A DNA stretch of 60,729 nt, taken from Candidatus Magnetobacterium casense. Its GTDB lineage: Bacteria; Nitrospirota; Thermodesulfovibrionia; Thermodesulfovibrionales; Magnetobacteriaceae. This document shows positions 14,586 through 24,714 of this stretch, piece by piece. The notes beneath the pieces were generated by a model, which was not told the origin of the DNA, made no database searches, and saw only the letters and a program-made list of their open reading frames with translations. Position numbers and translations under genes: made by a program. Each line of letters opens with the position of its first letter. Position 1 is the stretch's first letter. The stretch is from contig NZ_JMFO01000010.1 in the NCBI RefSeq assembly GCF_000714715.1, forward strand, positions 37,501 to 98,229, written 5' to 3'.

Positions 14586-16325
14586 TTATTTTACCGCTTT
14601 TAGCTTCTTGTCTTCTTTCTTTGGTTCTTCCTCAAACATCATCTGGTCAATGGGCGCCCCTGCCGGCACCATCGGGTAGACCTTCTCCTTCCAGTCGATG
14701 AGGAAGTCCATAAACACCGGCCTCTTGACCCTCAACGCCTCCCTGATGACGTCCTCGACCTCCGACGGTTTCGTAGCCCTCAATCCCACGGCCCCATATG
14801 CCTCGGCCACCTTGACGAAGTCCGGGAAGTTGGAAAGATTACTGTATGAGTAGCGCTCCTTGTAGAAAAGCTCCTGCCACTGTCTGACCATCCCCAGGTA
14901 GCCGTTGTTGAGGATCGCCACCTTTACGGGCAGGTTGTATGCAATCGTGGTAGCCAGCTCCTGTATGTTCATCTGGATGCTGCCATCGCCGGCAACGTCT
15001 ATGACGACCCTGTCGGGGTTGGCCACCTGGGCGCCAATGGCCGCCGGAAATCCATAGCCCATCGTGCCCAGTCCGCCGGAAGACAGAAAAGTCCTCGGCT
15101 TGTCGTACTTGAAAAACTGTGCCGCCCACATCTGATTCTGTCCAACCTCGGTAGTGATTATCGCATCGCCTCCCGTTATTTCGTAGAGCTTTTCGATGAC
15201 GTACTGGGGTTTGATCACGTTGTCTACGTACCGGTAGGTCATTGGTCTGAGTTCCTTCCACTGGTCAAGTTGCTTGATCCACTGCTTTCTGATCTCATCC
15301 CACTGAGGCTTTTCGCCTTCCTTGAGCATCTGGTTGAGGGCGGTTAGTATCCTCCTGCAGTCGCCCACGATGGGGATGTCTACCTCGACATTTTTCCGTA
15401 TGGTTGTGGGGTCTATGTCTATGTGTATGATGCTTGCGTGTGGGGCAAAGGCATCGAGCTTGCCCGTAACCCTGTCGTCAAACCTCATACCGACGGCGAT
15501 GAGCAGGTCTGACTCCTGTATGGCCATGTTGGCATAGTAGGTGCCGTGCATCCCCGGCATCCCCAGGGACAGGTGATTGCTGGAGGGAAACCCACCGATA
15601 CCCATCAGCGTTGTAGAGACGGGTATCTGCGTGAACTCAGCCAGCTCCCGTAGTTGCTCGGAGGCATTGGATAGGATAACCCCTCCGCCACAGAGAATTA
15701 CAGGCTTCCTGGACTTTGAGATAACCTGGGCGGCCTTTTCTATCATCCACTTGTTGCCGTCAAGGGTGGGGTTATAGCTTCTGATGTTGACCTTATCGGG
15801 CCAGTGAAAGGCGCACTGGGCTGCCGTTATGTCCTTGGGCAGGTCTATCAGCACCGGCCCCGGTCTGCCCGATGAGGCAATATAAAAGGCCTCCTTGATA
15901 ATGTATGCCAGGTCGTTGACGTCCTTGACAAGGTAGTTGTACTTGGTGCATGGACGTGTAATGCCCACAATGTCTGCCTCCTGGAAGGCATCGTTGCCAA
16001 TGAGCATGGTCGGCACCTGCCCTGTGAATACCACGATGGGGATGGAGTCCATGGCCGCCGTGGCCAGGCCGGTGACGGTATTTGTGGCTCCGGGTCCCGA
16101 TGTTACAAGGGCAACGCCTATCTTGCCGCTTGATCTCGAGTAGCCATCTGCCATGTGCGTGGCGCCTTGTTCGTGCCTGGTGAGTATCAGTTGAATGTCC
16201 TTATCGTCATACAGGTAGTCAAATATATTTAAGACAACCCCGCCGGGGTAACCAAATATATGCTTGACGCCCTCCTTCTTAAGTGATTCAATGACTATTT
16301 GTGAACCGCTGACTTTCATCTTCAT
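14586..16325 (-). CDS. ilvB: Acetolactate synthase large (catalytic) subunit
   Basis: A 579-aa ThDP- and FAD-dependent enzyme that condenses pyruvate (or pyruvate and 2-oxobutyrate) in branched-chain amino-acid synthesis. Visible motifs are YPGGVVLNIFDYLY, the catalytic Glu region RHEQGATHMADGY, LVTSGPGATN, the ThDP/Mg motif GDGSIQMNIQELATT...NNGYLGMVRQWQ, and the C-terminal MVPAGAPIDQM. Full length. No T-box or attenuator is obvious in the 140 nt upstream. Confidence 0.97.
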   Translation of the reverse strand: MKMKVSGSQIVIESLKKEGVKHIFGYPGGVVLNIFDYLYDDKDIQLILTRHEQGATHMADGYSRSSGKIGVALVTSGPGATNTVTGLATAAMDSIPIVVFTGQVPTMLIGNDAFQEADIVGITRPCTKYNYLVKDVNDLAYIIKEAFYIASSGRPGPVLIDLPKDITAAQCAFHWPDKVNIRSYNPTLDGNKWMIEKAAQVISKSRKPVILCGGGVILSNASEQLRELAEFTQIPVSTTLMGIGGFPSSNHLSLGMPGMHGTYYANMAIQESDLLIAVGMRFDDRVTGKLDAFAPHASIIHIDIDPTTIRKNVEVDIPIVGDCRRILTALNQMLKEGEKPQWDEIRKQWIKQLDQWKELRPMTYRYVDNVIKPQYVIEKLYEITGGDAIITTEVGQNQMWAAQFFKYDKPRTFLSSGGLGTMGYGFPAAIGAQVANPDRVVIDVAGDGSIQMNIQELATTIAYNLPVKVAILNNGYLGMVRQWQELFYKERYSYSNLSNFPDFVKVAEAYGAVGLRATKPSEVEDVIREALRVKRPVFMDFLIDWKEKVYPMVPAGAPIDQMMFEEEPKKEDKKLKAVK

Positions 16326-16466
16326 TTACCTCTTAATAGAATTTAAACCAATAGTATAGCATAAATCTGTATTTAATTTAAGAGTACTGGACCACAATTA
16401 GCTCCCTTCTCTTATGAACAGATAATAAGTTACAATATAGCATCGGGTGAATATGGTAACATTAAT

Positions 16467-18259
16467 GTGACAGGTATGGATGACAGTAAAAGACTCATAG
16501 AGCAACTCAAGAAGGAATTAGAGTCCAGTAATAGGCAGGTTGCCAGGTTCATGGAGCAAGAACGAGTACTCTGCCGTACCAGGGGTGCGCTGAAGGCCGT
16601 GAGAGAATGTCAGAAGGTCTTGTTTAACTCCACGGACGAACAAATATTGCTTGAGAAGACATGCCGTGTTATTGTCGAGAGTGCCGGGTATAAGTTTGCG
16701 TGGGTTGGTTATGCGCAAAATGACAACGACAAAACGGTCAGACCGGAGGCACAGTTTGGTTACGAAGATGGTTATCTGACCTCAATATATATATCATGGA
16801 ATAATGAACCCATTGGCTGTGGTCCTACCGGCACCGCCATACGCACAGGTAAACCGGCCATATGCCGGGACATCCTGACTGACCCTCAATATGAACCGTG
16901 GCGCCAGGAGGCAACCAAAAGAGGCTTTGCCTCTTCCATCGCCTTACCCCTGACCTCTGACAAGGCGGTCTATGGCACATTAAATATATACGCAACCGAG
17001 CCGGATGCCTTCGATGAGGACGAAACAAACCTCCTGATGCACATGGCCGAGCTGCTGTCCTTTGGAATAAACGAAATCAGAATGCGTAAAGAAATAAACA
17101 GGATAAACGAGCAAAACACAAAAAACGCACACCTCTTGGACCTGATATTCAAACACACGTTAGACAGCATCGTGCTCCTTGACAGGGATTTTAATTTCCT
17201 AAGGGTCAGCCATACCTATGCACGGGTATGCCAGAGGGACATATCAGACTTCATCGGACGCAATCACTTTGAAGTATATCCGACTGACTTTAGGGATGAG
17301 GCCGAGGCTGCCAAAGCCGGTAAGTATGTCTACAGCAGGGTTGAACGTCCGTTTGTGTTTCCGGACCATCCGGAGTGGGGTACAACCTACTGGGACCTGG
17401 CCCTGGTGCCTATCCTCGATGACACCAATGAGATAGAGTTATTTTTGTTTACCCTCAAAGACGTCACTTTGCAGAGGCGTTACAAGGACGAATTGATGGC
17501 CCTAAATGCAGAACTCCACAAGATAATACAAGAGGAAGTGGAAAAAAACAGGCGCAAGAACCAGATCATGTATGAACAGTCGCGACACATCGCCATGGGT
17601 GAGCTACTGTTTAACATTGCCCACCACTGGAGACAACCCCTGTGTTCAATAGGCCGATGGTACAGGACATAGAGGACGCCTACAGGTTTAAGGAACTCGA
17701 TGCCGCCTACATCGCAAACTCCTCAAAGGTCATCATGAAGGAACTACTGTATCTGTCAAACACCATAGACGAATTCAAGGCCTTCTACACCGACGGCAAT
17801 AGCGAAAAAACACGCTTTAACCTCTCAGACACGGTACACAGGGTCTTGTCGATGATGACGGACTATTTCAGAAGTAAAAAAGTGGCCGTAGAAATTGACA
17901 TTGACAACAGTATCAATATTGATGGCTGCGTTAATGAGTTCTCACAGGTGCTCCTGAATATCCTGGCAAACATAAGGGATGTCTTTGAAAAACGCCATGT
18001 TGCAAATGGAGTAGTAAAGATCGTATCATATAGACAGTCGCAGACCGGGAAAGTGATCCTGACCTTGACGGATAACGGCGGCGGAGTAGACAATGATATA
18101 ATAGGGAGGATATTTGACCCATATTTTACTACCAAAGACAAGAGCAGAGGAACCGGCCTTGGGCTGTACATCGCCAGGGTGATAATAGAGAACAACATGC
18201 ACGGGACGATAACGGCGGTAAATACAGCAGATGGTTGCCAGTTCAGGATAGAGATTTAA
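16467..18259 (+). pseudogene. GAF-PAS sensor histidine kinase, frameshifted
   Basis: The first frame (16467 to 17672) encodes an N-terminal coiled coil, a GAF domain (about residues 55-205, with GPTGTAIRTGKPAICRDI), a PAS domain (about 220-345) and the start of a dimerisation box, MGELLFNIAHHWRQPLCSIG. One missing base near 17655 then breaks the frame. The second frame resumes with MVQDIEDAY and carries the ATPase domain (NEFSQVLLNILANIRDVF, DNGGGV, RGTGLGLYIA) to 18259. The phosphoacceptor His survives but is separated from the ATPase. A sequencing error would restore a single kinase. The response regulator gene follows 2 nt later. Confidence 0.85.
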
Positions 18260-18261
18260 AC

Positions 18262-18645
18262 ATGTCAGATGCACATATAAATGAAAGTGTACTAAAGGAG
18301 TTAACCGTCCTCTACGTTGAGGATGACAACGTTCTTAGGGCTAACCTAGGTAAATACCTCAAGAGGCGTTTTGGTCAGGTGTTCCTGGCCTCTAACGGGA
18401 AAGAGGGGGTTGACATCTATAAAGACACCAGGCCGGATGTGGTCATAACGGATATAAACATGCCGGTGATGGATGGCAACGAAATGATAAGGCAAATCCT
18501 GGAGATAGATGACGCACAGCCAATTATAATAACAACAGCCTTCAATGATGATGAACACACCAGCAGCCGTTGTATCAACCTCATAAAGCCAATAGATATG
18601 AACAAGTTGCTGGAGGCAATTCTTTACTGTATGGGCTTGCAATAA
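18262..18645 (+). CDS. Single-domain response regulator
   Basis: A 127-aa receiver domain: acidic pair YVEDDN, phosphoacceptor Asp in VVITDINMPVMDG, Thr switch ITTAF and conserved Lys in NLIKPID. No output domain, so a CheY-like relay. It directly follows the frameshifted sensor kinase, its presumed partner, and precedes the HD-GYP gene by 3 nt. It resembles the receiver of the fusion protein at 25327. Confidence 0.93.
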   Translation: MSDAHINESVLKELTVLYVEDDNVLRANLGKYLKRRFGQVFLASNGKEGVDIYKDTRPDVVITDINMPVMDGNEMIRQILEIDDAQPIIITTAFNDDEHTSSRCINLIKPIDMNKLLEAILYCMGLQ

Positions 18646-18648
18646 CAA

Positions 18649-19752
18649 ATGGATATAGATATGGATTATAGTGACAAGTTAGACCTGCTGTTGAGACTTG
18701 GCAGTGAGATATCAAGGGAGAATAACCTTGGGAGACTGCTTGAGAAGTTTGGCGACTTCTCGAGGGACATTGTGGACGCCGAGAGGTGTTCGATCTTCAT
18801 ACACGATGACAAGCGCAATGAGCTATGGACGATGTTTTCCCACGGGGTGGAGGAAATCCGCCTGGCGGTCAATCTCGGCGTCGCAGGCTATGCCGCAAAC
18901 ACCAGGGAGATACAAATCGTCACGGATGCCTATAAAGACTTCAGATTCTCAAGTGCTACGGACAAAAAGCTCTCCTATGTCACCAACACCATCCTCGCAG
19001 TACCGCTCTTTGACAAAAAGGACAACGTCATAGGGGTCATTGAGGCCATCAACAAGAAAAAAGGCCTCTTTACAAACCTCGATGCCGAACTGCTGCTTTT
19101 GTTGTCCCAGTATGTAGGCACTACGCTTGAAAACGTATTTCTCTACAACAAGCTCAAAGACACAAACACAAAGCTGATCAGCAAACTCTCAACCACCGTC
19201 GAGTTCAAAAACCTAAACACCACCAAACATACCACAAGGGTCTCCCTGTATGCAAAGACGCTGGCCGAAGCCTATGGTATCGAAAAAGACGACGTCGAGA
19301 TTATCAAACTCGCCTCCCCCCTGCACGATGTCGGCAATATAGGTATCCCCGACAGCATTCTAAATAAACCCCAACAGCTCACTATTGAGGAGTTCGAAAT
19401 TGTAAAGACACACGCAACCCTCGGCTACAATATATTAAAAGATGAGGACAACGAAATACTTCAAACCGCCGCTATCATCGCCAGGGACCACCACGAAAGA
19501 TGGGACGGCACCGGCTATCCCAACAGAACAAAAGGACACAACATATCCATACACGGCAGAATAGTCGCCATTGCAGACGTCTTTGACGCACTGACATCAA
19601 AGAGACCATACAGAGACCCCTGGAGCATTGAAGGGACTGTTGAACTGTTGAGATCCGAAAAGGGCAAACACTTTGAACCCTACCTCGTTGACGTTTTTGT
19701 AAGAAACATCGCCAATATCAAAGAAATCTACAACGAATATAAGGATGAATAA
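18649..19752 (+). CDS. GAF-HD-GYP cyclic di-GMP phosphodiesterase
   Basis: A 367-aa protein: GAF domain (about 15-165) then HD-GYP (about 185-360). The metal motif HDVGNIGIPD and the HHERWDGTGYP signature are intact, so it should hydrolyse cyclic di-GMP. Part of a tight same-strand signalling run (kinase, receiver, HD-GYP, HDOD). Confidence 0.93.
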   Translation: MDIDMDYSDKLDLLLRLGSEISRENNLGRLLEKFGDFSRDIVDAERCSIFIHDDKRNELWTMFSHGVEEIRLAVNLGVAGYAANTREIQIVTDAYKDFRFSSATDKKLSYVTNTILAVPLFDKKDNVIGVIEAINKKKGLFTNLDAELLLLLSQYVGTTLENVFLYNKLKDTNTKLISKLSTTVEFKNLNTTKHTTRVSLYAKTLAEAYGIEKDDVEIIKLASPLHDVGNIGIPDSILNKPQQLTIEEFEIVKTHATLGYNILKDEDNEILQTAAIIARDHHERWDGTGYPNRTKGHNISIHGRIVAIADVFDALTSKRPYRDPWSIEGTVELLRSEKGKHFEPYLVDVFVRNIANIKEIYNEYKDE

Positions 19753-19757
19753 ATATT

Positions 19758-20591
19758 ATGGATGAACACATACAATCTATCGCACATAAGGTGAGGTCGC
19801 TCCCCCCGCTTCCGGAGACTATCATAAAGATACAGCAGATATGTCAGGACCCAAATTCGGGCTTAAAGGAGCTTGCCAACGTCGTGGAGCATGACCCCAT
19901 GCTTACGGCAAACCTGCTGAGGCTTGCAAACTCACCGTCCTATGGCTTTTCAGGCAACATCAAGACCGTCGAACACGCCGTAGCCATCTTTGGTATGACT
20001 GTGGTATTTGGGTTCGCTCTGGCAAGTGCCGTCAGAAACTCCGTAAAGATAAATCTCTCTCCTTATGGCGTAACACCTGCTGCCTTTATTAATTCCTCAC
20101 AACTGCAAAGCGCACTTATGTATAACTGGTACTATAATGTAGACAAGAACAAACTGGATATACTGGTTCCGGCGGCCTTTATCAACGAAGTCGGAAAGAT
20201 CATCATCGCCACCGAACTCATAGCATCGGGCAAAAAGGACAACTTCAACCGGGAGATCAGGTACCTGCAGGATGAGGATGCAATATATGAGGTGGAGCAC
20301 AAGTTCATTGGTATCAATAACCTCGAAGTCAGCGCAGACATCTTTGAACACTGGCGTCTTGCCACCTCCATGATAAAGGCCATCCGTGCAAGTCTCAATC
20401 CCCAAACTGCTGACAATGAGATTATGCCCTATGCCTGGGCGCTAAAGATAGTACGCACGGCCGTGTTGCCATGTGGCAGGATTACCGAAGAGTCAATCGA
20501 AAAAAACACGGAAAACCTGACCCTGGCTGCCCTGGATATGTCCGTCTTTCGTACTGCCGCAAACAAGGTACGTAGAAGCACAGGTGGATGA
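19758..20591 (+). CDS. HDOD-domain signalling protein
   Basis: A 277-aa HDOD protein (LPPLPETIIKIQQICQDPNSGLKELANVVEHDPMLTANLLRLANS...). HDOD domains lack the catalytic HD pair and act as regulatory modules in cyclic di-GMP and stress signalling. It starts 5 nt after the HD-GYP stop. The 3' end overlaps mnmE by 8 nt. Confidence 0.9.
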   Translation: MDEHIQSIAHKVRSLPPLPETIIKIQQICQDPNSGLKELANVVEHDPMLTANLLRLANSPSYGFSGNIKTVEHAVAIFGMTVVFGFALASAVRNSVKINLSPYGVTPAAFINSSQLQSALMYNWYYNVDKNKLDILVPAAFINEVGKIIIATELIASGKKDNFNREIRYLQDEDAIYEVEHKFIGINNLEVSADIFEHWRLATSMIKAIRASLNPQTADNEIMPYAWALKIVRTAVLPCGRITEESIEKNTENLTLAALDMSVFRTAANKVRRSTGG

Positions 20592-22038
20592 CACCATAGT
20601 GGCCATATCGACGCCTCCAGGGCATGGGGGTATCGGTATCATTAGGCTCAGTGGCAACGGATCAGGTGGAGAAGGTGCGGCGGATGGGGCAATAGCAATT
20701 GCCGATGTCCTCTTTGTCTGTGGTAGTATCAGTAGTAAAGCCGGCAAGGATGCTAAGGTTGGCAAGGCGGTCTCATCTCTGCCCTCACACACGGTAACAT
20801 ATGGCCACATCGTGGATGGTCAGGGCGTTCTTGACGAGGTGCTTCTGACGCTCATGCGTGCCCCCAACAGTTACACGAGGGAGGACGTGGTTGAGATAAA
20901 CTGTCACGGTGGTCTGATCCCCCTGAGGAGGGTGCTTGATGCGGTGCTTAGGTGCGGGGCACGGTTGGCCAATCCGGGGGAATTTACACTGCGCGCATTT
21001 CTAAACGGCAGGATAGACCTGGCTCAGGCCGAAGCCGTGTGTGACGTCATAATGGCCAGGACTCAGCAGAGCGCCGCCGTTGCCATGCAACAGCTCAGTG
21101 GAGGGTTGTCGCAGCGATTGACCGATATATCGGAGAGGCTTACGGAGGTCTGTGCACACGTTGAGGCATACATAGACTTTCCGGAGGAGGACATAGAACT
21201 CTCTACGCACCAGGAGATACTGGAGCAGGTGCATGACCTCAGAGACGAACTCACCCAACTCTCCGGCACCTACGACCGGGGACGACTTTTGCGCGAGGGG
21301 CTATCAGTTGCCATTGCCGGCAGACCCAACGTCGGTAAGTCGTCGTTGCTAAATGCCCTTGTGCAGCGTGACAGGGCAATAGTCACCGCCTTCCCCGGCA
21401 CCACGCGGGACACCATCGAAGAGTACATCAACGTCGAAGGCATCCCCGTGCGGATCATCGACACGGCAGGCATACGTCCTACCCCGGAGGACCCCGCTGA
21501 GTGCCAAGGGGTGGACAGGAGCATCAGGGCGATTGAGGTCGCCGACCTGGTGCTGGTGGTGCTTGATGGCACAGACAATGGCCTCAGCAACGAGGATATC
21601 TCCGTTATCGACAGGACCGCGGCAAAGACGTCTATCGCAGTCGTAAATAAGGCTGACAAGCCAATCCTGTTATCGCCCCAACTCGTCAGAGACGCCTTTG
21701 AACGTACCAACTCGCCGACCATACCGCTCGTAACCCTATCGGCAAAGACCGGCCAAGGGATCAACGAACTAAAACAGGCCATCTTTAACCTGACCTTGAA
21801 GTCCGGTATTGACTCAAGGGAGGGCGTACTTATCACCAACCTCAGACACAAGACGGCCATAGATAACACCATCGCCGCACTGACTCAAGCCATCCATTGC
21901 CTCAGAGACGCCACCCCCATTGAAATAACAGCCCTGGAACTAAGAAACGCCCTAAATCACATCGGCGAAATCACAGGCATCGTCACACCCAACGACATCC
22001 TCAAAAAGATATTCAACAACTTCTGCATCGGCAAGTGA
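20584..22038 (+). CDS. mnmE: tRNA uridine-5-carboxymethylaminomethyl modification GTPase MnmE
   Basis: A 484-aa protein that acts with MnmG to modify U34 of tRNAs. N-terminal folate-binding domain (DDTIVAISTPPGHGGIGIIRLSG), helical domain, then a G domain with GRPNVGKSS, a DTAG-type G3 (IIDTAGIR) and NKAD, and the invariant C-terminal CIGK. The GTG start at 20584 gives the usual N-terminus and overlaps the HDOD gene. A low-complexity Gly/Ala insertion at about 25-60 is longer than usual. Confidence 0.96.
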   Translation: MDDTIVAISTPPGHGGIGIIRLSGNGSGGEGAADGAIAIADVLFVCGSISSKAGKDAKVGKAVSSLPSHTVTYGHIVDGQGVLDEVLLTLMRAPNSYTREDVVEINCHGGLIPLRRVLDAVLRCGARLANPGEFTLRAFLNGRIDLAQAEAVCDVIMARTQQSAAVAMQQLSGGLSQRLTDISERLTEVCAHVEAYIDFPEEDIELSTHQEILEQVHDLRDELTQLSGTYDRGRLLREGLSVAIAGRPNVGKSSLLNALVQRDRAIVTAFPGTTRDTIEEYINVEGIPVRIIDTAGIRPTPEDPAECQGVDRSIRAIEVADLVLVVLDGTDNGLSNEDISVIDRTAAKTSIAVVNKADKPILLSPQLVRDAFERTNSPTIPLVTLSAKTGQGINELKQAIFNLTLKSGIDSREGVLITNLRHKTAIDNTIAALTQAIHCLRDATPIEITALELRNALNHIGEITGIVTPNDILKKIFNNFCIGK

Positions 22039-22039
22039 T

Positions 22040-22122
22040 AAAGAAAAAAGGAGGGCGGCGGAGCTTCTTTTCCGCTCCAGGGGGTGAGGCACCCCGGCCA
22101 CGAAGAAGTCCCCTTGACCCCA
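22040..22122. repeat. Dispersed GC-rich repeat R2 copy
   Basis: Contains GGAGGGCGGCGGAGCTTC, GGGGGTGAGGCACCCC and CGAAGAAGTCCCCTTGACCC. Found between mnmE and cheV; other copies are listed at 23.4, 47.0, 53.1, 56.8 and 60.2 kb. Confidence 0.75.
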
Positions 22123-22156
22123 TTTTACCATGCCTTTTAAAGTTGACGTTCTTTTC

Positions 22157-23092
22157 TTATGCAGTGCCCGATATACGATTTAATATTGTCTTTGCAATTG
22201 AGTCGGGGTTGAACTTTGATATGAAGTCATCGGCGCCATATTTTTTGGTCTTCAACACGGTGGAGGAGTCACTCAGGGAGCTGTGCAGCACAACGTAGAG
22301 GTCAGAGAGTTTGGGGTTTTCCTTTATTCTCTTGGTAAACGTAAAGCCATCCATGCCTGGCATCTCTATATCAGAGATGATCATGAAGAATTTTTCCGAT
22401 AACGGTGTGTGTTCAACGGCAAGCTCTTCAAGCATGGTAAGTGCGTTGACGGCGTTTTCCATAAACGTGTAGGTGACGCCCAACTGTTCCAGGACGGATT
22501 GCATCATAGCCCGTGCCGTTTTTGAATCCTCTACAATCATTATGTGGAATTGCTTAAAGTCGATGTCAATTTTTTGTTTTGTCACTTCCTCCGATATATG
22601 TTCATCGACTCCGATTATCTCTGTCAGGATTTTCTCTATGTCGAGTATTTGGACGGTTGTATTGTCCGTCAAAAACGCCAGTGCCGTGAGATATGTGGAG
22701 TTAGTCATTATTCCGGAGGGGGCTTTAATGTCCTCCCAGCTCTTGTTGATTAGCGTATCGGGCTCACTAACCAGAAAGCCTTGCGTTGTCGTGCTGTACT
22801 CACACACAATTACGTAGCTGATGGTGTTTTTATAGTCAACGGGTTCAAGGCCCAGCACCTCCGATAGGTCTATCACTATAATGGATTTTCCCCTGAAGTT
22901 AATAGAGCCCTTAACGGCATAGTGCGAATTAGGCATCTTGGTTATCTTCTTTGGACACTCAAAGACCTCAACGATCTTAAACACATTAATCGCATACAAC
23001 TGCCTGTCGCTTAGATGAAAGGTCAGCATCTCCATCTGGTTGCCCAGGGATAGGTTGGTCTGTCGCTGTACTTCTTCTATCAAGTCGCTCAT
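22157..23092 (-). CDS. cheV: Chemotaxis protein CheV (CheW-receiver)
   Basis: A 311-aa protein: CheW-like coupling domain (about 18-165, FHLSDRQLYAINVFKIVEV) followed by a receiver domain (about 183-311) with phosphoacceptor Asp in MIISDIEMPGMDG. CheV couples receptors to CheA and can be tuned by phosphorylation, implying a chemotaxis system elsewhere in the genome. A GGAGG-like site precedes the ATG. Confidence 0.94.
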   Translation of the reverse strand: MSDLIEEVQRQTNLSLGNQMEMLTFHLSDRQLYAINVFKIVEVFECPKKITKMPNSHYAVKGSINFRGKSIIVIDLSEVLGLEPVDYKNTISYVIVCEYSTTTQGFLVSEPDTLINKSWEDIKAPSGIMTNSTYLTALAFLTDNTTVQILDIEKILTEIIGVDEHISEEVTKQKIDIDFKQFHIMIVEDSKTARAMMQSVLEQLGVTYTFMENAVNALTMLEELAVEHTPLSEKFFMIISDIEMPGMDGFTFTKRIKENPKLSDLYVVLHSSLSDSSTVLKTKKYGADDFISKFNPDSIAKTILNRISGTA

Positions 23093-23540
23093 ATCTACAC
23101 CTCCTAAGTGTCTGCCTTTGCTCCCTTTCTCTTGTAGGCTAAACGAGTATACTCATGGTGCCACCAGGGGCTACTGTGCCAATAGAACATCACTATAAAT
23201 ATATAGCAAAGAGGTCAGCAATGTCAATGCACGAAATTGCCTGTTGCATAGGTGCATAAAGTTGGCTCTTTCGTAAAGTGAGTGGGTGATAGTATAATAT
23301 AAGGTATCCTCTTAAAAAAGCATGGTAAAATTAAGATACACTAATTCATATCAAACCAGCCCTTTATGGGGTCAAGGGGGCTTCTTTGTGGCAGGGGCGC
23401 CTCGCCCCCCCTTGCGGTGGAGGTCTGAGGAGGGCCAGGTGCGACTTTTATGGCAGGGGTGCCTCACCCCCTGGAGCGGAAAAGAAGCTCCGCCGCCCTC
23501 CTTCTTTCTTTTACCATGAAATATAAAGAAGATACAAGAC
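23093..23540. other. Intergenic region between divergent cheV and the TonB-like gene
   Basis: I see no gene. The right half (23367-23511) is a copy of repeat R2. The left half is AT-rich and probably holds both promoters. Confidence 0.6.
23367..23511. repeat. Dispersed GC-rich repeat R2 copy
   Basis: Begins TGGGGTCAAGGGGGCTTCTT, contains GGGCCAGGTGCGAC and GGGGTGCCTCACCCCCTGG, and ends with GAAGCTCCGCCGCCCTCC. It is the longer, composite form and is inverted relative to the copy at 22040. Confidence 0.78.
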
Positions 23541-24491
23541 ATGTTTAAACGTTACCTGGCAATATCCATGACGATCCATATACTTGTAGTTTTTCTACTG
23601 CTTTTTGTCGTCAAACCAAAGAGGACAACTCCAAAGTACACAAAGGATAAACCCCTTATAGCGCAGATAGTCCCGCCGGAGACAAAAGCGGCACCCCAGA
23701 CAAACATCCCGCCTGCAACAAAACCTCAACCGGACAAACGTTCATCATCCGCCCCTGAGGCCAAAAAATCTCCTCAATCCGAGGTAAAACCTTCCGTCCC
23801 TGCCAAACCGCCGGAGCCTCCACACAAGCTATCCCACCCCAAACCAAAGGTCTACGAACCAGACAGGCCAATTGCCAAGGCCCCACAGCCTCCCGCTCCT
23901 CACCAGCAGACTACACCCAAGGGGCTTGAAGCACCGGTACCAAAAGAGTCGGCACCATCCAACGTTTTATCGCCTGCTGCCCCACCCGCACCCGAAAAAA
24001 CGGAAGATTCACAGGCATACGTACAACCACCGGCACCATCCAAAAAACCTCCCACCCCCTCACTGGGTAACCTCTTTGACAGTGATGTAATAGAAAAACA
24101 TGCCATGGCCTCCCGCAAAAAAGACGAAACAACAAGGCACGGCACCAACACTTCTGACAGTAAAAACAACAGTCTGTCACTGGATGTCGATGATATGCGA
24201 TACGCCATATATATGAGACGCGTAAAGGATAACATCGAAAGTGTCTGGCAGTACCCCCAGGCAGAGGCACGTAAGAAGATATACGGGGACCTGTACATCA
24301 GCTTTACAATAAACAAGAATGGCACCCTGGGAGCTGTTGAGGTTGTCAGAACATCGGGACACAAGGCGTTGGATGAGGCCGCCGTGCGTTCTATTAGAGA
24401 TGCCGCACCGTTTTGGCCATTACCCGATGAGTGGGGGAAGGAATCATTTACTATACGGGGGCATTTTGTCTATAATATGTACACTCTTTAA
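23541..24491 (+). CDS. TonB/TolA-like energy transducer
   Basis: A 316-aa protein. One N-terminal transmembrane helix (about 7-25) precedes a long Pro/Lys-rich spacer (about 30-180, able to span the periplasm) and a TonB C-terminal domain (about 215-316, GDLYISFTINKNGTLGAVEVVRTSGHKALDEAAVRSIRDAAPFWPLP). It would link inner-membrane proton motive force to outer-membrane transport. exbB/exbD are not in the window. A TolA-like role is also possible. Confidence 0.88.
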   Translation: MFKRYLAISMTIHILVVFLLLFVVKPKRTTPKYTKDKPLIAQIVPPETKAAPQTNIPPATKPQPDKRSSSAPEAKKSPQSEVKPSVPAKPPEPPHKLSHPKPKVYEPDRPIAKAPQPPAPHQQTTPKGLEAPVPKESAPSNVLSPAAPPAPEKTEDSQAYVQPPAPSKKPPTPSLGNLFDSDVIEKHAMASRKKDETTRHGTNTSDSKNNSLSLDVDDMRYAIYMRRVKDNIESVWQYPQAEARKKIYGDLYISFTINKNGTLGAVEVVRTSGHKALDEAAVRSIRDAAPFWPLPDEWGKESFTIRGHFVYNMYTL

Positions 24492-24498
24492 GTGCACT

Positions 24499-24714
24499 AT
24501 GGGACGGTTATTTCTGAGAACAGGCGACAAGGTAAGACATCTCCGGTACGATAACTGGGGAATGGGGGAGGTTATCGAAGAGATGCATTCAAATCTGTCC
24601 GGGGGTGGATGTTTTGTAAGGATCGCCTTTCAGGACGGTAATGAACGCTCCTTCATCAATGACCTTGACCATCAGTGTTGTTGTTATTATTCGGGGATAA
24701 GGTTATTGTTATAG
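24499..24714 (+). CDS. Small conserved protein (DUF3553-like)
   Basis: A 71-aa protein starting MGRLFLRTGDKVRHLRYDNWGMGEVIEEM. The pattern (VRH...WG.GEV....VRI.F.DG.ERSFINDLDHQCCCYY) resembles small SH3/Tudor-like proteins found near helicases, but the family call is tentative. The stop codon overlaps the GTG of the next gene by one base, so the two are probably translationally coupled. Confidence 0.6.
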   Translation: MGRLFLRTGDKVRHLRYDNWGMGEVIEEMHSNLSGGGCFVRIAFQDGNERSFINDLDHQCCCYYSGIRLLL

